From: Clostridiaceae bacterium
GTDB lineage: Bacteria > Bacillota > Clostridia > Oscillospirales > Acutalibacteraceae
NCBI GenBank assembly: GCA_016287385.1
Contig: JAEEWM010000027.1
Span: 62,001 to 126,000 of the forward strand
DNA length: 64,000 nt
Direction of reading: 5' to 3'
The position numbers were made by a program, and so were the translations under genes. This document shows, in pieces, positions 36,408 to 45,625 of the stretch. The notes below the pieces were generated by a model, which was not told the DNA's origin, ran no database searches, and saw nothing but the letters and a program-made list of their open reading frames with translations. The first letter of the stretch is position 1, and every line of letters starts with the position of its first letter.

Positions 36408-38003
36408 ATGACAACTGAAAAAATCAACAGCTTAAAATACCGGTCGCTTTTATCCGAAGGGTCGAGATTTCTTGAAGAACGGTGCGACCAGATAAACAAA
36501 TTAAACGTGTTTCCGGTGCCGGACGGCGACACCGGAGACAATATGCTTATGACGCTTCAGAGCGGACTTGCCGAAACCGGCGCCGATGAAAACCTGCCGC
36601 TTCTTTGCGATTCCCTGTCAAGGGGAATGCTGTACGGCGCCAGGGGCAACTCCGGCGTTATACTTTCAAGATTCTTTTACGGAATGAACAGCTGCATTTC
36701 AAAATGCGGCGACTCCTTCACGGCGGATAATTTCATCGCCGGTCTGGAAAACGGGGTGTCCGAGGCGTACGCCGCTGTATCCAGCCCGAAAGAGGGCACG
36801 ATTCTCACCGTAATGCGTGAAACGACCGACGCGGTCAAAAAAGAATCTCCCGCCGATTTTGAAACGCTTTTTGAGACGGCGCACACCGCCGCCGCACAGG
36901 CTCTCAAAAACACCCCCGAGCAGTTGGAGGTGCTTAAAAACGCCGGCGTGGTAGATTCCGGCGGCGCCGGTTTTCTGTGTATTCTCGAGGGTATGAGAAG
37001 CGCTTTGGACGGCAAAAACATATCGCCCGTAAGCGCCGCAAAAGCGACGGTAAAGGAATTGCGCGGCGATGAGGAAATGCTCGGCTACTGTACCGAGTTT
37101 TTACTGCAAAAGATGGGCGGCGAGCCGTTTTCCACAGACTCTTTCAGAAAATTTCTCGATTCAGTCGGAAATTCGGTAGTGGTTTTTGAAACCGGCAATA
37201 TCGTCAAGGCGCACGTGCACACCTTCCGCCCCGAGGAAGTTCTTAAAGAAGCGCACCGCTTCGGCGAATTTCTCACTCTTAAAATCGAGAATATGACCGT
37301 TATGCACAGCAAGTCAACGGTTGAAAACGAATTTGAGCTTTTAGAAAAAAAGAATAAATACGGTCTTGTAGCCGTAGCGTGCGGCGACGGAATCGGGAAA
37401 ATGCTCAAAAGCGCCGGCTATACGACGGTCGACGGCGGCAGAAGCATGAATCCGTCCTCGCAGGATATTTTGCGTGGCATAAAGCAGGCAAACGCCGAAA
37501 CGGTATTCGTTTTCCCGAACCACAAGAACGCTTTTCTGGCGGCGAAGCAGGCCGGCGAGATGTGCGATTTCTGCAAGGTGCTTGTCGTAGCCTCGCAGGA
37601 TATCGGTCACTGCTACTGCGCCGCCTCCGCCTTTGATGATTCCCTGCCGTCCGAAGAGCTGGTCAGCCGCTTTGAGGCGGCGGCAAAGGCGGTAAAAACC
37701 GTTAATATAGCCGGAGCGATACGCGACTGCACCGAGAACGGAGTAACGGTGCGCAAAGGCGACGCGGTCTGCTTTGACAAGGACCGTATACTGCTTGCCG
37801 AAAATACGGCGCAGGACGCGGCAGTAAAGCTCTTTGAACATCTCGACACACCCGACGTCGTTATAATCCTTACCGGCGAAGAAACATCCGAAGGCGACGC
37901 AAGCGCGCTTGAAAGCCGCCTTGAAGAGCTTTATCCGGATACTGAATTCATTATGACAGACGGCGGTCAGCCGATTTATTCATATACACTTATTATCAGA
38001 TGA
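36408..38003 (+). CDS. fakA: Fatty acid kinase catalytic subunit FakA (DAK2/YloV)
   Basis: FakA phosphorylates fatty acids held by FakB, feeding exogenous acyl chains to PlsX/PlsY. The 531-aa length suits FakA. The N-terminal DAK2-like kinase domain carries NKLNVFPVPDGDTGDNM near residue 30 (metal-binding Asp residues) and GARGNSGVILSRFF near 78. A middle domain and a C-terminal DegV-like domain (GLVAVACGDGIGKML to the end, YSYTLIIR) complete the usual layout. It is followed by a DegV/FakB gene after 9 bp and then by plsX and acpP, which supports the assignment. The ribosome site is GGGGATGG, about 11 bases upstream. Confidence 0.92.
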   Translation: MTTEKINSLKYRSLLSEGSRFLEERCDQINKLNVFPVPDGDTGDNMLMTLQSGLAETGADENLPLLCDSLSRGMLYGARGNSGVILSRFFYGMNSCISKCGDSFTADNFIAGLENGVSEAYAAVSSPKEGTILTVMRETTDAVKKESPADFETLFETAHTAAAQALKNTPEQLEVLKNAGVVDSGGAGFLCILEGMRSALDGKNISPVSAAKATVKELRGDEEMLGYCTEFLLQKMGGEPFSTDSFRKFLDSVGNSVVVFETGNIVKAHVHTFRPEEVLKEAHRFGEFLTLKIENMTVMHSKSTVENEFELLEKKNKYGLVAVACGDGIGKMLKSAGYTTVDGGRSMNPSSQDILRGIKQANAETVFVFPNHKNAFLAAKQAGEMCDFCKVLVVASQDIGHCYCAASAFDDSLPSEELVSRFEAAAKAVKTVNIAGAIRDCTENGVTVRKGDAVCFDKDRILLAENTAQDAAVKLFEHLDTPDVVIILTGEETSEGDASALESRLEELYPDTEFIMTDGGQPIYSYTLIIR

Positions 38004-38012
38004 GGTGAAAAA

Positions 38013-38882
38013 ATGCTTACACTTTTTACTGACACCGATACCGACATCACACCCGCGCAGGCGCAAAAATACGGATACAGGCTGATAAGCATGCCGTACA
38101 GCCACGGCGGCAAAACGGTGTTCCCCTACGAAGACTTCGAGACGTTTGACGCGCACGGGTTTTATCAGATGCTCCGCTCGGGCGTGCTCCCTACCACAAG
38201 CGCGATAAGCTACGAAAAATACATAGAGTATTTCGAGCCGGAGTTCGCGGCGGGCAACGATATCTTTTACGTGCATTTTTCCCGCGCGATGACCGCGACC
38301 TTCGACGCCATGGATCTCGCCGTAAAAGCGCTTAAAGAAAAGTATCCCGACCGTAGGTTTTACGAGGTCGATACGAAAGGTATCACCATAATAAGTCTCA
38401 ATATCGTTTTGGAAATAGGCGACTGGTTCGCCTCGGGCAAAACGCCCGAAGAGGTGCTGAGTCTTGCCGAAACCGAGGTTGACCGCTTCGCCGTATATTT
38501 CTTTGCGGATGATCTTAAATTCTTTGCCAGAAGCGGCCGCGTCAGCGGTATCGCGGGAACGATGGGCTCGATACTCGGCATACGCCCGATCATTTACATG
38601 GATACGAACGGCAAAATGGTAAGCGTCGGCAAAGAAACGGGCAGAAACAACGCCATGAAGCGTCTTCTTGCCTACGTTGATGAGCTGGGCGACGATCTTT
38701 ACAGCCACCGTGTGATAGTAGGTCACGCGGACGCGCCGCGCATAGCCGGACAGATAGTGGACGCGCTGCGGAACAAATACGGTGAAAAGCTCGAGATCCT
38801 CCTCGCCGACGTCAATCCGACAGCGGGCAGTCACTGCGGTCCCGATACCGTGGGCATCTGCTTCCACGCGATTCACAGGTGA
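38013..38882 (+). CDS. fakB: DegV family fatty-acid-binding protein (FakB)
   Basis: FakB proteins bind a single fatty acid and present it to FakA. The 289-aa protein has the DegV layout: an N-terminal domain beginning FTDTDTDITPAQAQKYGY, a central LPTTSAISYEKY segment that corresponds to the fatty-acid contact loop, and a C-terminal domain ending in NPTAGSHCGPDTVGI, close to the family's G-H-x-GP motif. FARSGRVSGIAGTMGSILGI is the usual conserved helix. GAGGTGAAAA precedes the start. It lies directly after fakA. Confidence 0.88.
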   Translation: MLTLFTDTDTDITPAQAQKYGYRLISMPYSHGGKTVFPYEDFETFDAHGFYQMLRSGVLPTTSAISYEKYIEYFEPEFAAGNDIFYVHFSRAMTATFDAMDLAVKALKEKYPDRRFYEVDTKGITIISLNIVLEIGDWFASGKTPEEVLSLAETEVDRFAVYFFADDLKFFARSGRVSGIAGTMGSILGIRPIIYMDTNGKMVSVGKETGRNNAMKRLLAYVDELGDDLYSHRVIVGHADAPRIAGQIVDALRNKYGEKLEILLADVNPTAGSHCGPDTVGICFHAIHR

Positions 38883-38886
38883 AGAT

Positions 38887-40032
38887 ATGATAACCGTAAA
38901 ACAGGTAGAAACAAAAAAACAGCAAAAGGAATTTCTTGATTTTCCGCTTAAGCTTTATAAGGACAACCCCTGCTTCGTGCCGCCGCTTTACGGGGACGAA
39001 AAAAAGATTTTTCGCTCCGATTACGTCTATAACGACACCTGCGAATCTGTTTTCTTTTTAGCTTACGACGGTGAAAAGCCGGTCGGCAGGATATCGGGCA
39101 TAATACAGCGCGCCTCCAACGAAAAAACCGGTGAAAAGCGCTGTCGCTTCACACGGTTTGACGCCGTTGACGACCCGGAAGTCTCCCGCAAGCTTTTTTG
39201 CGCGCTTGAAGACTGGGCGCGTGCGCGCGGTATGGATACCGTATGCGGTCCGCTCGGCTATTCGGATTTGGAGCGCGAGGGGCTCCTGATAGAGGGCTTC
39301 GACCGCCTTTCGACCTTTGAGGAGCAGTACAACGCGCCGTATTATCAGAATCATATCGAGGCGCTCGGCTACATAAAGGAGGTCGACTGGCTCGAATCGA
39401 TGCTCCGCGCGCCGAAGGAAGACGACGGCTCCCTTAAAAAAATGGCGGATTACGTTATGGAAAGATACGATTTGCATATCGGAAAAGCAAAGAACGTCAA
39501 CGATTTTCTAAGAAGATATGCCGACAGTTTCTTTGAACTGCTCGACGTCGGATACGAAAACATCTACGGAACGGTCCCCTTTACCGAGGGCATGAAAAAA
39601 ATGATGATAGCCAATTTCAAGCTTATCATCGACTTAAAATACGTCGCCGTTATTCTGGACCGCAACAATAAGCTCGTATGCCTCGGCATCTGTTTTCCTT
39701 CGATAGCCGCCGCCGTGCAGAAATCCGGCGGACGCCTTACGCCCGCCGCGATAGTAAGACTGCTTAAAGCGATAAAAAAACCGTCCGTACTGGACCTCGG
39801 ACTTATCGCCGTGGCGCCCGAGTATCTTAACCGCGGCGTAAACGCGGTAATTGCGGCGGAGCTTACCAGAATGCTTAAAGAGGACGGCATAGAGCACGCC
39901 GAAACAAACCTGAATTTAGAGGAAAACTTTGCCATTCGCAATATGTGGAAGCGCTTTGACGAGGTAAATCACAAGCGGCGCCGCTCATATATCAAAAAAA
40001 TCGGTGAGGGTAGCTATGAAACTGATAGTTGA
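38887..40032 (+). CDS. GNAT-like protein inside the fatty-acid operon
   Basis: The start at MITVKQVETKKQQ (38887) has AGGTGAAG before it; the track's longer start lies inside fakB. The 381-aa protein opens with a conserved-looking segment (EFLDFPLKLYKDNPCFVPPL) that I recognise from uncharacterised GNAT-type proteins. Its C-terminal half has an acyl-CoA-binding-like motif (VAPEYLNRGVNAVIAAELTR) followed by NLNLEENFAIRNMWKRF. Acetyl or acyl transfer is likely but the acceptor is unknown. Its stop overlaps plsX by 17 bp, so it is translated with the lipid genes and may act on lipid or acyl-carrier substrates (inference). Confidence 0.75.
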   Translation: MITVKQVETKKQQKEFLDFPLKLYKDNPCFVPPLYGDEKKIFRSDYVYNDTCESVFFLAYDGEKPVGRISGIIQRASNEKTGEKRCRFTRFDAVDDPEVSRKLFCALEDWARARGMDTVCGPLGYSDLEREGLLIEGFDRLSTFEEQYNAPYYQNHIEALGYIKEVDWLESMLRAPKEDDGSLKKMADYVMERYDLHIGKAKNVNDFLRRYADSFFELLDVGYENIYGTVPFTEGMKKMMIANFKLIIDLKYVAVILDRNNKLVCLGICFPSIAAAVQKSGGRLTPAAIVRLLKAIKKPSVLDLGLIAVAPEYLNRGVNAVIAAELTRMLKEDGIEHAETNLNLEENFAIRNMWKRFDEVNHKRRRSYIKKIGEGSYETDS

Positions 40033-41023
40033 CTGCTTCGGCGGGGATAAAGGACCCGCCGCCTGCGTAGAGGGCGTGCTGGAAGCCGCCGGAGCGTATC
40101 CCGGGGCGGAATTTGTACTTGTAGGTGACGAGGATAGGCTTCGCGCCGAACTGCCGGATGGCTGTAAAAACATTGAAATAATACACGCGCCGGACGCGGT
40201 AAGCGGCAACGATAAGCCGATAGACGCCATCCGCCTTAAACCGGAAAGCTCCATGGTAAAAGCGGTAAGGGCGCTGCGTGAGGATAAAACGGCGGACGGG
40301 CTTATCTCGGTAGGTCCCACCGGCGTTCTCATCGCCGCGGCGACTCTTCGCATCGGCAGAATCGATGGCGTGCGCCGCCCCGCGTTTTGCCCGATACTCC
40401 CCACGATGAACGGCGGGATAGTCGGTATATGCGACAGCGGCGCAAACGTCGAGTGTACCCCTGAAATGCTTTTGCAATTCGCCGTAATGGGCAGCGAATA
40501 TCTGAAAGCGGCGTTTCAAAGGAAAGAGCCGCGCGTGGCGCTTCTTAACGTCGGCACCGAGGAGGAAAAGGGCGACGACCTGCACCGCGACGCCTACCGT
40601 CTGTTAAAGCAAGAGGCGGCGGTAAATTTCGTAGGCAATATGGAGAGCCGCGACCTGCTCTCGGGCAAATACGACCTTGTGGTGTGCGACGGATTTTCGG
40701 GCAACGTGCTGGTAAAATCCACCGAGGGCACGGCGGTCGAGCTGATGAAAAAAATCAAAAAAGATATATACTCCAAAGGTTTATATAAAATCGGCGCTTT
40801 GTTTATGAAAAAGATGTTTGAGGAAGAAAAGCGCTTTATGAATTATCAGAATTACGGCGGCTCGGTGCTGCTCGGAACCGAAAAGATCATCATTAAGGGT
40901 CACGGCAGTTCCGACGCGACGGCGGTACGCCGCTGCATAGAACAGGCCGCAGATATGCTCGGAAGCGACCTGAACGAAAAAATCGCCGCAAGGCTCAATA
41001 TTAAGGAGGAAGCGTATGTTTGA
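40016..41023 (+). CDS. plsX: Phosphate acyltransferase PlsX
   Basis: PlsX interconverts acyl-ACP and acyl-phosphate, the acyl donor for PlsY in phospholipid synthesis, at the inner membrane face. The 335-aa product starts MKLIVDCFGGDKGP, the conserved PlsX opening. Further family motifs are VSVGPTGVLIAAATL near 100, RPAFCPILPT near 122, CDGFSGNVLVKSTEG near 222 and the end segment GGSVLLGTEKIIIKGHGSSDA. The ATG at 40016 is used rather than the track GTG-like start. It overlaps the GNAT gene and its stop overlaps acpP by 8 bp. Confidence 0.95.
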   Translation: MKLIVDCFGGDKGPAACVEGVLEAAGAYPGAEFVLVGDEDRLRAELPDGCKNIEIIHAPDAVSGNDKPIDAIRLKPESSMVKAVRALREDKTADGLISVGPTGVLIAAATLRIGRIDGVRRPAFCPILPTMNGGIVGICDSGANVECTPEMLLQFAVMGSEYLKAAFQRKEPRVALLNVGTEEEKGDDLHRDAYRLLKQEAAVNFVGNMESRDLLSGKYDLVVCDGFSGNVLVKSTEGTAVELMKKIKKDIYSKGLYKIGALFMKKMFEEEKRFMNYQNYGGSVLLGTEKIIIKGHGSSDATAVRRCIEQAADMLGSDLNEKIAARLNIKEEAYV

Positions 41024-41243
41024 AGAAGTAAAAAAAGCACTGAGAGTTCAACTGAAGCTCGGTGACAAAGAAATCACCGGGGAATCAAGGATAAAAGAGG
41101 ACCTCGGCGCGGATTCGCTGGATGTGTTACAGCTGCTTATGACCATTGAGGAGACCTACGGGATAAAAATACCCGACGAAAGTCTCGCCGGTTTTAAGAC
41201 TGTGGGCGATATCGTGAAATACCTTGAAAACATAAAGCAATAA
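41016..41243 (+). CDS. acpP: Acyl carrier protein
   Basis: The 75-aa acidic protein carries the phosphopantetheine attachment motif GADSLDVLQLLM; the Ser in DSLD is the modified residue. It shuttles acyl chains in fatty-acid synthesis and is the acyl donor or acceptor for PlsX, encoded just upstream with an 8-bp overlap. AAGGAGG precedes the start. Sequence and length are typical. Confidence 0.96.
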   Translation: MFEEVKKALRVQLKLGDKEITGESRIKEDLGADSLDVLQLLMTIEETYGIKIPDESLAGFKTVGDIVKYLENIKQ

Positions 41244-41252
41244 AAAGAGAAA

Positions 41253-41285
41253 ATGCGCCGTATCACTATTGATACGGCGCATAAT
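41253..41285 (+). terminator. Hairpin after acpP
   Basis: ATGCGCCGTATCA pairs perfectly with TGATACGGCGCAT around a four-base loop, starting 10 bp after the acpP stop. The T-run after it is poor (AATTTATT). Confidence 0.65.
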
Positions 41286-41300
41286 TTATTCTGTCAAAAC

Positions 41301-41328
41301 GTCTGATATCTGACGTCTGACGTCTGAC
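41301..41328. repeat. Short tandem repeat of CTGACGT
   Basis: GTCTGATATCTGACGTCTGACGTCTGAC contains about three 7-bp units between two terminator hairpins. No function is evident. Confidence 0.5.
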
Positions 41329-41333
41329 AACTG

Positions 41334-41366
41334 AAAAAGCCACCGCCTTTTGGACGGTGGCTTTTT
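41334..41366. terminator. Terminator of the ribosomal operon (bidirectional)
   Basis: AAAAAGCCACCG pairs with CGGTGGCTTTTT around CCTTTTGGA, with A- and T-runs on both sides. It terminates the rplQ transcript on the minus strand and backs up the acpP side. Confidence 0.85.
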
Positions 41367-41448
41367 AGTACACACATATTCCCGAAGATAAAATTCTTCG
41401 GCGTCGGAACATCCGCAGTTGAAGATGTGAGCACTAATCAGTTGAGAA

Positions 41449-41790
41449 TCAAACCAACTCGATTATCGCCATTTCGGCAGCATCGCCGCGGCGCGGACCG
41501 GTCTTCGTAATACGGCAGTAACCGCCGTTTACATCCTGGTACTTCGGAGCGATCTCGTTAAACAGTTTAACAACGACCGACTCTTTGGTAATAAAAGCCA
41601 TTGCCTGGCGGCGGCTGTGAAGATTACCAGTCTTAGCGAGTGTTATATACTTCTCTGCCATTGACCTGACCTCTTTCGCGCGGGTCACGGTGGTCTCTAT
41701 TTTGCCGTTTTCGAGCAAATAAGTCACCATTGCGCGAAGCATAGCGGTTCTGTGGTCAGACGGCCTTCCGAGTTTTCTTGTTCCCGGCAT
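41449..41790 (-). CDS. rplQ: 50S ribosomal protein L17
   Basis: L17 is part of the large subunit near the exit tunnel. The 113-aa sequence begins [20 protein letters not shown], the conserved opening, with AAAGGAG ahead, and carries [16 protein letters not shown]. Last gene of the 31-gene ribosomal cluster, 59 bp after rpoA, and convergent with acpP. Confidence 0.97.
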   Translation of the reverse strand: MPGTRKLGRPSDHRTAMLRAMVTYLLENGKIETTVTRAKEVRSMAEKYITLAKTGNLHSRRQAMAFITKESVVVKLFNEIAPKYQDVNGGYCRITKTGPRRGDAAEMAIIELV

Positions 41791-41849
41791 ATGCTTTCAC
41801 TCCTTTAATTCGGCAAGAGTTGAACCCGCAAGGGGTTCACTTGCCAACT

Positions 41850-42800
41850 TTATTCATCGTCTTTTTTGAGGGAGAAGCCAAACGAATCGAGCTTGGCTAT
41901 AACCTCTTCAAGAGATTTGCGGCCGAGATTTCTGACCTTCATCATATCCTCTTCGGACTTGTTCGTAAGGTCTTCGACCGTGTTGATGCCTGCGCGCTTG
42001 AGGCAGTTGAAGCTGCGTACTGAAAGGTCGAGCTCGTCGATAGTAAGATCGAGTGCTTTTTCCTTCTCGCTGTCGCTCTTCTCCGCCATAATGCTGCCGG
42101 CGTCGTTCACGCCTTCGGCAAGGTCGAGGAACAGTTCAAAATGCTCGATGAGTATTTTCGCCGAAAGAGACACTGCCTCATTGGCGGCGATAGAACCGTC
42201 GGTCCAGACCTCTAACGTGAGTTTGTTCTTGTCGACAACGTTACCCACGCGGGTATTGTCAACATTGAAGTTTGCCTTCAAAACCGGAGTATAAATAGAA
42301 TCTATCGGAATAACGCCGATAATATTCTGCGCCGATTTGTTCTGTTCCGCCGATACGTAACCTCTGCCCTTATCGAGCGTCATCTCCATATTGAGCTTGG
42401 CGCCCTCGTCGAGAGTGGCTATATACATATCGGGATTAAGAATTTCAACCTCAAAATCCGCCTTGATATCGGCCGCGGTAACAACGCCGGGACCTGCCGC
42501 TTCAATGTATATTTTCTTAGCGGTATCGGAATGAAGCTTCGCGATAACGCCCTTAAGGTTAAGCACTATTTCGGTTACGTCCTCTTTCACACCGGGAATG
42601 GTGGAAAACTCGTGAACGACGCCGTCTATCTTAACGTTTGTTATGGCAACGCCGGGGAGAGTTGACAAAAGCACCCTTCTCATGCTGTTGCCGAGCGTAG
42701 TCGCGTAGCCGCGCTCAAGCGGTTCCATTACGAATTTGCCGTATTTACCGTCACTTGACAGTTCGAGTGTTTCAATTCTGGGCTTTTCAATTTCTAACAT
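41850..42800 (-). CDS. rpoA: RNA polymerase alpha subunit
   Basis: Alpha dimerises to seed RNA polymerase assembly. The 316-aa product has the N-terminal assembly domain ([20 protein letters not shown] near residue 31), an acidic linker near 235-250 ([12 protein letters not shown]), and the C-terminal DNA/activator-binding domain with the helix-hairpin-helix ([36 protein letters not shown]). Normal length; between rpsD and rplQ as in other Firmicutes. Confidence 0.97.
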   Translation of the reverse strand: MLEIEKPRIETLELSSDGKYGKFVMEPLERGYATTLGNSMRRVLLSTLPGVAITNVKIDGVVHEFSTIPGVKEDVTEIVLNLKGVIAKLHSDTAKKIYIEAAGPGVVTAADIKADFEVEILNPDMYIATLDEGAKLNMEMTLDKGRGYVSAEQNKSAQNIIGVIPIDSIYTPVLKANFNVDNTRVGNVVDKNKLTLEVWTDGSIAANEAVSLSAKILIEHFELFLDLAEGVNDAGSIMAEKSDSEKEKALDLTIDELDLSVRSFNCLKRAGINTVEDLTNKSEEDMMKVRNLGRKSLEEVIAKLDSFGFSLKKDDE

Positions 42801-42872
42801 CTAAAAGCTCCTTCTCCGCATCGTAAAATAAGTTTCACTCTGCTTTGACGCGGTCAAGCAGAAGTAGAATAA

Positions 42873-43499
42873 TTACCTTGAATAGTACTCGACGATGAGC
42901 TGCTCATCAACGGGCGCTTCGATCTGATCACGCTCGGGGAGAGCAACGACCTTGACGGTCATGTTTTCACGGTCGACCGAAAGCCACTCTGCTACGGGAC
43001 GCGCGCTGTTTGCTTCAACAACGGACTTCATTTTCTCAAAGCCCCTCGCTTTTTCGCAAACCGCGACCTCGTCGCCTGCTTTGAGCAGATAGGACGCGAT
43101 ATCGACTCTGTGACCGTTTACTTCAAAGTGACCGTGACCTACGAGCTGACGCGCTTCCGCACGGCTGGACGCAAATCCCGCTCTGTAAACGACGTTATCG
43201 AGTCTGCTCTCTAAAATGCGGAGCAGGTTATCGCCTGTAACGCCCTGTTTTCTCTCGGCAATTTCAAAATAATGACGGAACTGATTTTCCTGAACGCCGT
43301 AAAAGCGTCTTGCGGTCTGTTTAGCACGAAGCTGCAAACCGTATTCCGATGACTTTTTTCTACCCTGACCGTGCTGACCGGGCGCATAGCTGCGCGCTTC
43401 CAGCGAACATTTTTCAGAATAGCAGCGGTCGCCTTTAAGGAAGAGCTTTTTACCCTCGCGGCGGCAAAGTCTGCAAACTGCACCGGTATATCTTGCCAT
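42873..43499 (-). CDS. rpsD: 30S ribosomal protein S4
   Basis: S4 is a primary 16S rRNA-binding protein. The 208-aa form begins [20 protein letters not shown] and keeps the zinc-binding cysteines (CRLC, later C...C in DRCYSEKC), the C-plus type. The S4 RNA-binding domain ([20 protein letters not shown]) is near residue 93. Gap of 23 bp to rpsK. Confidence 0.97.
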   Translation of the reverse strand: MARYTGAVCRLCRREGKKLFLKGDRCYSEKCSLEARSYAPGQHGQGRKKSSEYGLQLRAKQTARRFYGVQENQFRHYFEIAERKQGVTGDNLLRILESRLDNVVYRAGFASSRAEARQLVGHGHFEVNGHRVDIASYLLKAGDEVAVCEKARGFEKMKSVVEANSARPVAEWLSVDRENMTVKVVALPERDQIEAPVDEQLIVEYYSR

Positions 43500-43522
43500 T
43501 TGTTACACCTCCAACCTTTCTC

Positions 43523-43918
43523 TTAGACGCGTCTGCGCTTAGGCGGACGGCAACCGTTATGCGGGATAGGGGTAACGTCTTTTATCATACTTACCTCAAG
43601 TCCAGCAGACTGTAAAGCGCGAATGGCGGCTTCACGGCCGGCGCCCGGGCCTTTAACATAAACTTCGACAGTTTTAAGACCGTGCTCCATAGCGTTTTTC
43701 GCCGCAAGCTCGGCGGCACTCTGCGCCGCAAACGGCGTAGACTTCTTGGAGCCCCTGAAACCGAGTTCACCGGCGGAAGCCCACGAAAGAGCGTTGCCCT
43801 GAGTATCGGTTATTGTAACTATCGTGTTATTGAAGGTAGACTGAATATGAGCCGCACCGCGTTCAATGTTCTTTTTTTCACGACGACGGCGAGTGCCGCC
43901 TTTTTTAGCAGTAGCCAT
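43523..43918 (-). CDS. rpsK: 30S ribosomal protein S11
   Basis: S11 lies on the 30S platform at the mRNA exit. The 131-aa product has a basic N-terminus, then [20 protein letters not shown] near 23 and the conserved end [18 protein letters not shown]. Between rpsM and rpsD. Confidence 0.97.
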   Translation of the reverse strand: MATAKKGGTRRRREKKNIERGAAHIQSTFNNTIVTITDTQGNALSWASAGELGFRGSKKSTPFAAQSAAELAAKNAMEHGLKTVEVYVKGPGAGREAAIRALQSAGLEVSMIKDVTPIPHNGCRPPKRRRV

Positions 43919-43933
43919 TAGTTCTTACCTCCT

Positions 43934-44302
43934 TTATTTCTTCTTGTTCGCAATAGTTCTCTTCGGACCTTTGCGCGTACGCGCGTTGGTCTTGGAGCGC
44001 TGACCTCTTACGGGAAGTCCCTTGCGGTGACGGACACCGCGATAACTGCCGATTTCGATAAGACGCTTGATATCAAGGGCTACGGTACGGCGACGGTCAC
44101 CTTCAACCTGAAGGTTATGGTCGATATACTCACGGAGCTTTGAGATATCTTCGTCGGTCAGATCTTTTACGCGAACATCCGGATTAACGCCGGTTTCACT
44201 TAAGATTTTTTTAGATGTTGTAAGACCTATACCGTAGATGTAAGTGAGTCCTATTTCGACCCGCTTCTCGTTCGGAAGGTCAACACCAGCAATACGTGCC
44301 AT
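43934..44302 (-). CDS. rpsM: 30S ribosomal protein S13
   Basis: S13 sits in the 30S head and contacts the P-site tRNA. The 122-aa sequence begins [20 protein letters not shown] and ends with the basic tail [23 protein letters not shown] (start and end motifs both canonical). Preceded by GGAGGTGCT. Confidence 0.97.
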   Translation of the reverse strand: MARIAGVDLPNEKRVEIGLTYIYGIGLTTSKKILSETGVNPDVRVKDLTDEDISKLREYIDHNLQVEGDRRRTVALDIKRLIEIGSYRGVRHRKGLPVRGQRSKTNARTRKGPKRTIANKKK

Positions 44303-44369
44303 AGATTGTTAGCACCTCCACTTTCTTTTGCCGTAACAGGCGGCCCGCCTGTTACCACGCGTTATCAGC

Positions 44370-44483
44370 TTACCCCTGACGTTGTTTATGCTTCGGGTTT
44401 TCGCAAATAACCATTACTTTACCCTTGCGTTTAATGATTTTACATTTTTCGCAAATCTTTTTTACAGAAGGTCTGACTTTCAT
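44370..44483 (-). CDS. rpmJ: 50S ribosomal protein L36
   Basis: Too short for the ORF track. The 37-aa translation [20 protein letters not shown]...[10 protein letters not shown] is a complete L36 with the zinc-binding C-x2-C-x12-C-x4-H pattern (CEKC, CENPKH). TAGGAGGTAA lies ahead of the start. Sits between infA and rpsM, its usual place. Confidence 0.97.
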   Translation of the reverse strand: MKVRPSVKKICEKCKIIKRKGKVMVICENPKHKQRQG

Positions 44484-44528
44484 TTGGATTTTACCTCCTA
44501 AAATTTCTCTGTCCGGCAAATCGCCGGA

Positions 44529-44747
44529 TTATTTCGAGCGCCAGGTAATGCGCCCTTTGGAAAGATCGTAAGGCGACATTTCAACCGTCACTTTATCGCC
44601 GGGAAGTATGCGTATGAAATTCATGCGCAGCTTGCCCGAGATATGCGCGAGTATCACGTGACCGCCCTGTATCTCTACCTTAAACATTGCGTTGGGCATT
44701 GCCTCAACAACGGTGCCTTCAAGTTCTATCATATCAGATTTCGACAT
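44529..44747 (-). CDS. infA: Translation initiation factor IF-1
   Basis: IF-1 binds the 30S A site during initiation. The start at [13 protein letters not shown] (44747) has GGAGG ahead and gives 72 aa, the standard IF-1 length; the track start at 44789 is over-long. The OB-fold reads [20 protein letters not shown] and ends [12 protein letters not shown]. Confidence 0.97.
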   Translation of the reverse strand: MSKSDMIELEGTVVEAMPNAMFKVEIQGGHVILAHISGKLRMNFIRILPGDKVTVEMSPYDLSKGRITWRSK

Positions 44748-44867
44748 AATTTTCCTCCAAAATCGTATCAGTTTGAACGGAAACCTCAAAAGGGCCGCGC
44801 TTTATCCCGCCGCGCTGCACACTGCGCGTCGGGCGCCGCCCGCGGTCTCTTGCCTGCTGTACATACC

Positions 44868-45623
44868 TTAAAAGTCCGCCACGGTCATTATTTGCGGACC
44901 GCCCGGCGTTATGACCACGGTATGCTCGAAATGAGCCGAAAGAGAACCGTCACGTGTAAGAACCGTCCAACCGTCCGGCAAGACCTTTACGCCGTAATTC
45001 CCGGCGTTGACCATGGGTTCGATGGCCAGTGTCATGCCCGGAAGTAACCGGATACCGTGACCCGCGGCGCCGAAATTCGGAACCTCGGGCGCCTCGTGAA
45101 GAGAAGTGCCGATACCGTGACCGACAAACTCTCTCACCACGCTGAATCCGTTTGCTTCCGCAAAAGACTGTATCGCATGGGATATATCGCCGATCCTGCC
45201 GCCCGCGAGCGCCGCGCCGATACCTTTGTTAAGGCATTCGCGCGTTACGCTCATCAGCCGCTTCGCCTCATCGGATACGTCACCGCAGGCAAAAGTGGCG
45301 GCATTGTCGCCGTGGTAGCCGTCAAACTTCGCGCCGAGATCTATGGAAACGATGTCGCCCGATTCAAGTCTTCGCTTTTTTGACGGTATCCCGTGGATAA
45401 CCTCGTTGTTGACAGATATGCAGGCGGTGGCCGGATAGCCCTCGTAATTTTTGAAGTTAGGGGTTGCGCCCTGACTTAAAATATACTCTTCGGCTATCCT
45501 GTCAAGCTCGGCGGTGGTAACCCCCGGCTCGACCGCTGCGCCCGCTTTTTTCAATGCTCCTGCCGATATTCTGCAAGCTTCCCGCATAACGGAAAGTTCG
45601 CGACCGGTTTTCAGTACCACCAT
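44868..45623 (-). CDS. map: Methionine aminopeptidase type I
   Basis: This enzyme removes initiator Met from new proteins. The 251-aa product has the substrate loop and metal ligands of the pita-bread fold: SIDLGAKFDGYHGDNAATF (two Asp), FVGHGIGTSLHEAPEVPNFG (His), TLAIEPMV (Glu) and SAHFEHTVV. Two bp after adk; a 120-bp gap without genes follows before infA. Confidence 0.96.
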   Translation of the reverse strand: MVVLKTGRELSVMREACRISAGALKKAGAAVEPGVTTAELDRIAEEYILSQGATPNFKNYEGYPATACISVNNEVIHGIPSKKRRLESGDIVSIDLGAKFDGYHGDNAATFACGDVSDEAKRLMSVTRECLNKGIGAALAGGRIGDISHAIQSFAEANGFSVVREFVGHGIGTSLHEAPEVPNFGAAGHGIRLLPGMTLAIEPMVNAGNYGVKVLPDGWTVLTRDGSLSAHFEHTVVITPGGPQIMTVADF

Positions 45624-45625
45624 TT

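Noticed and set aside
37980-40585. Minus-strand ORFs of 298, 139 and 197 aa opposite fakB, the GNAT-like gene and plsX
   Set aside because: The plus-strand genes are clear family members in an operon; the minus frames are mirror images without motifs.
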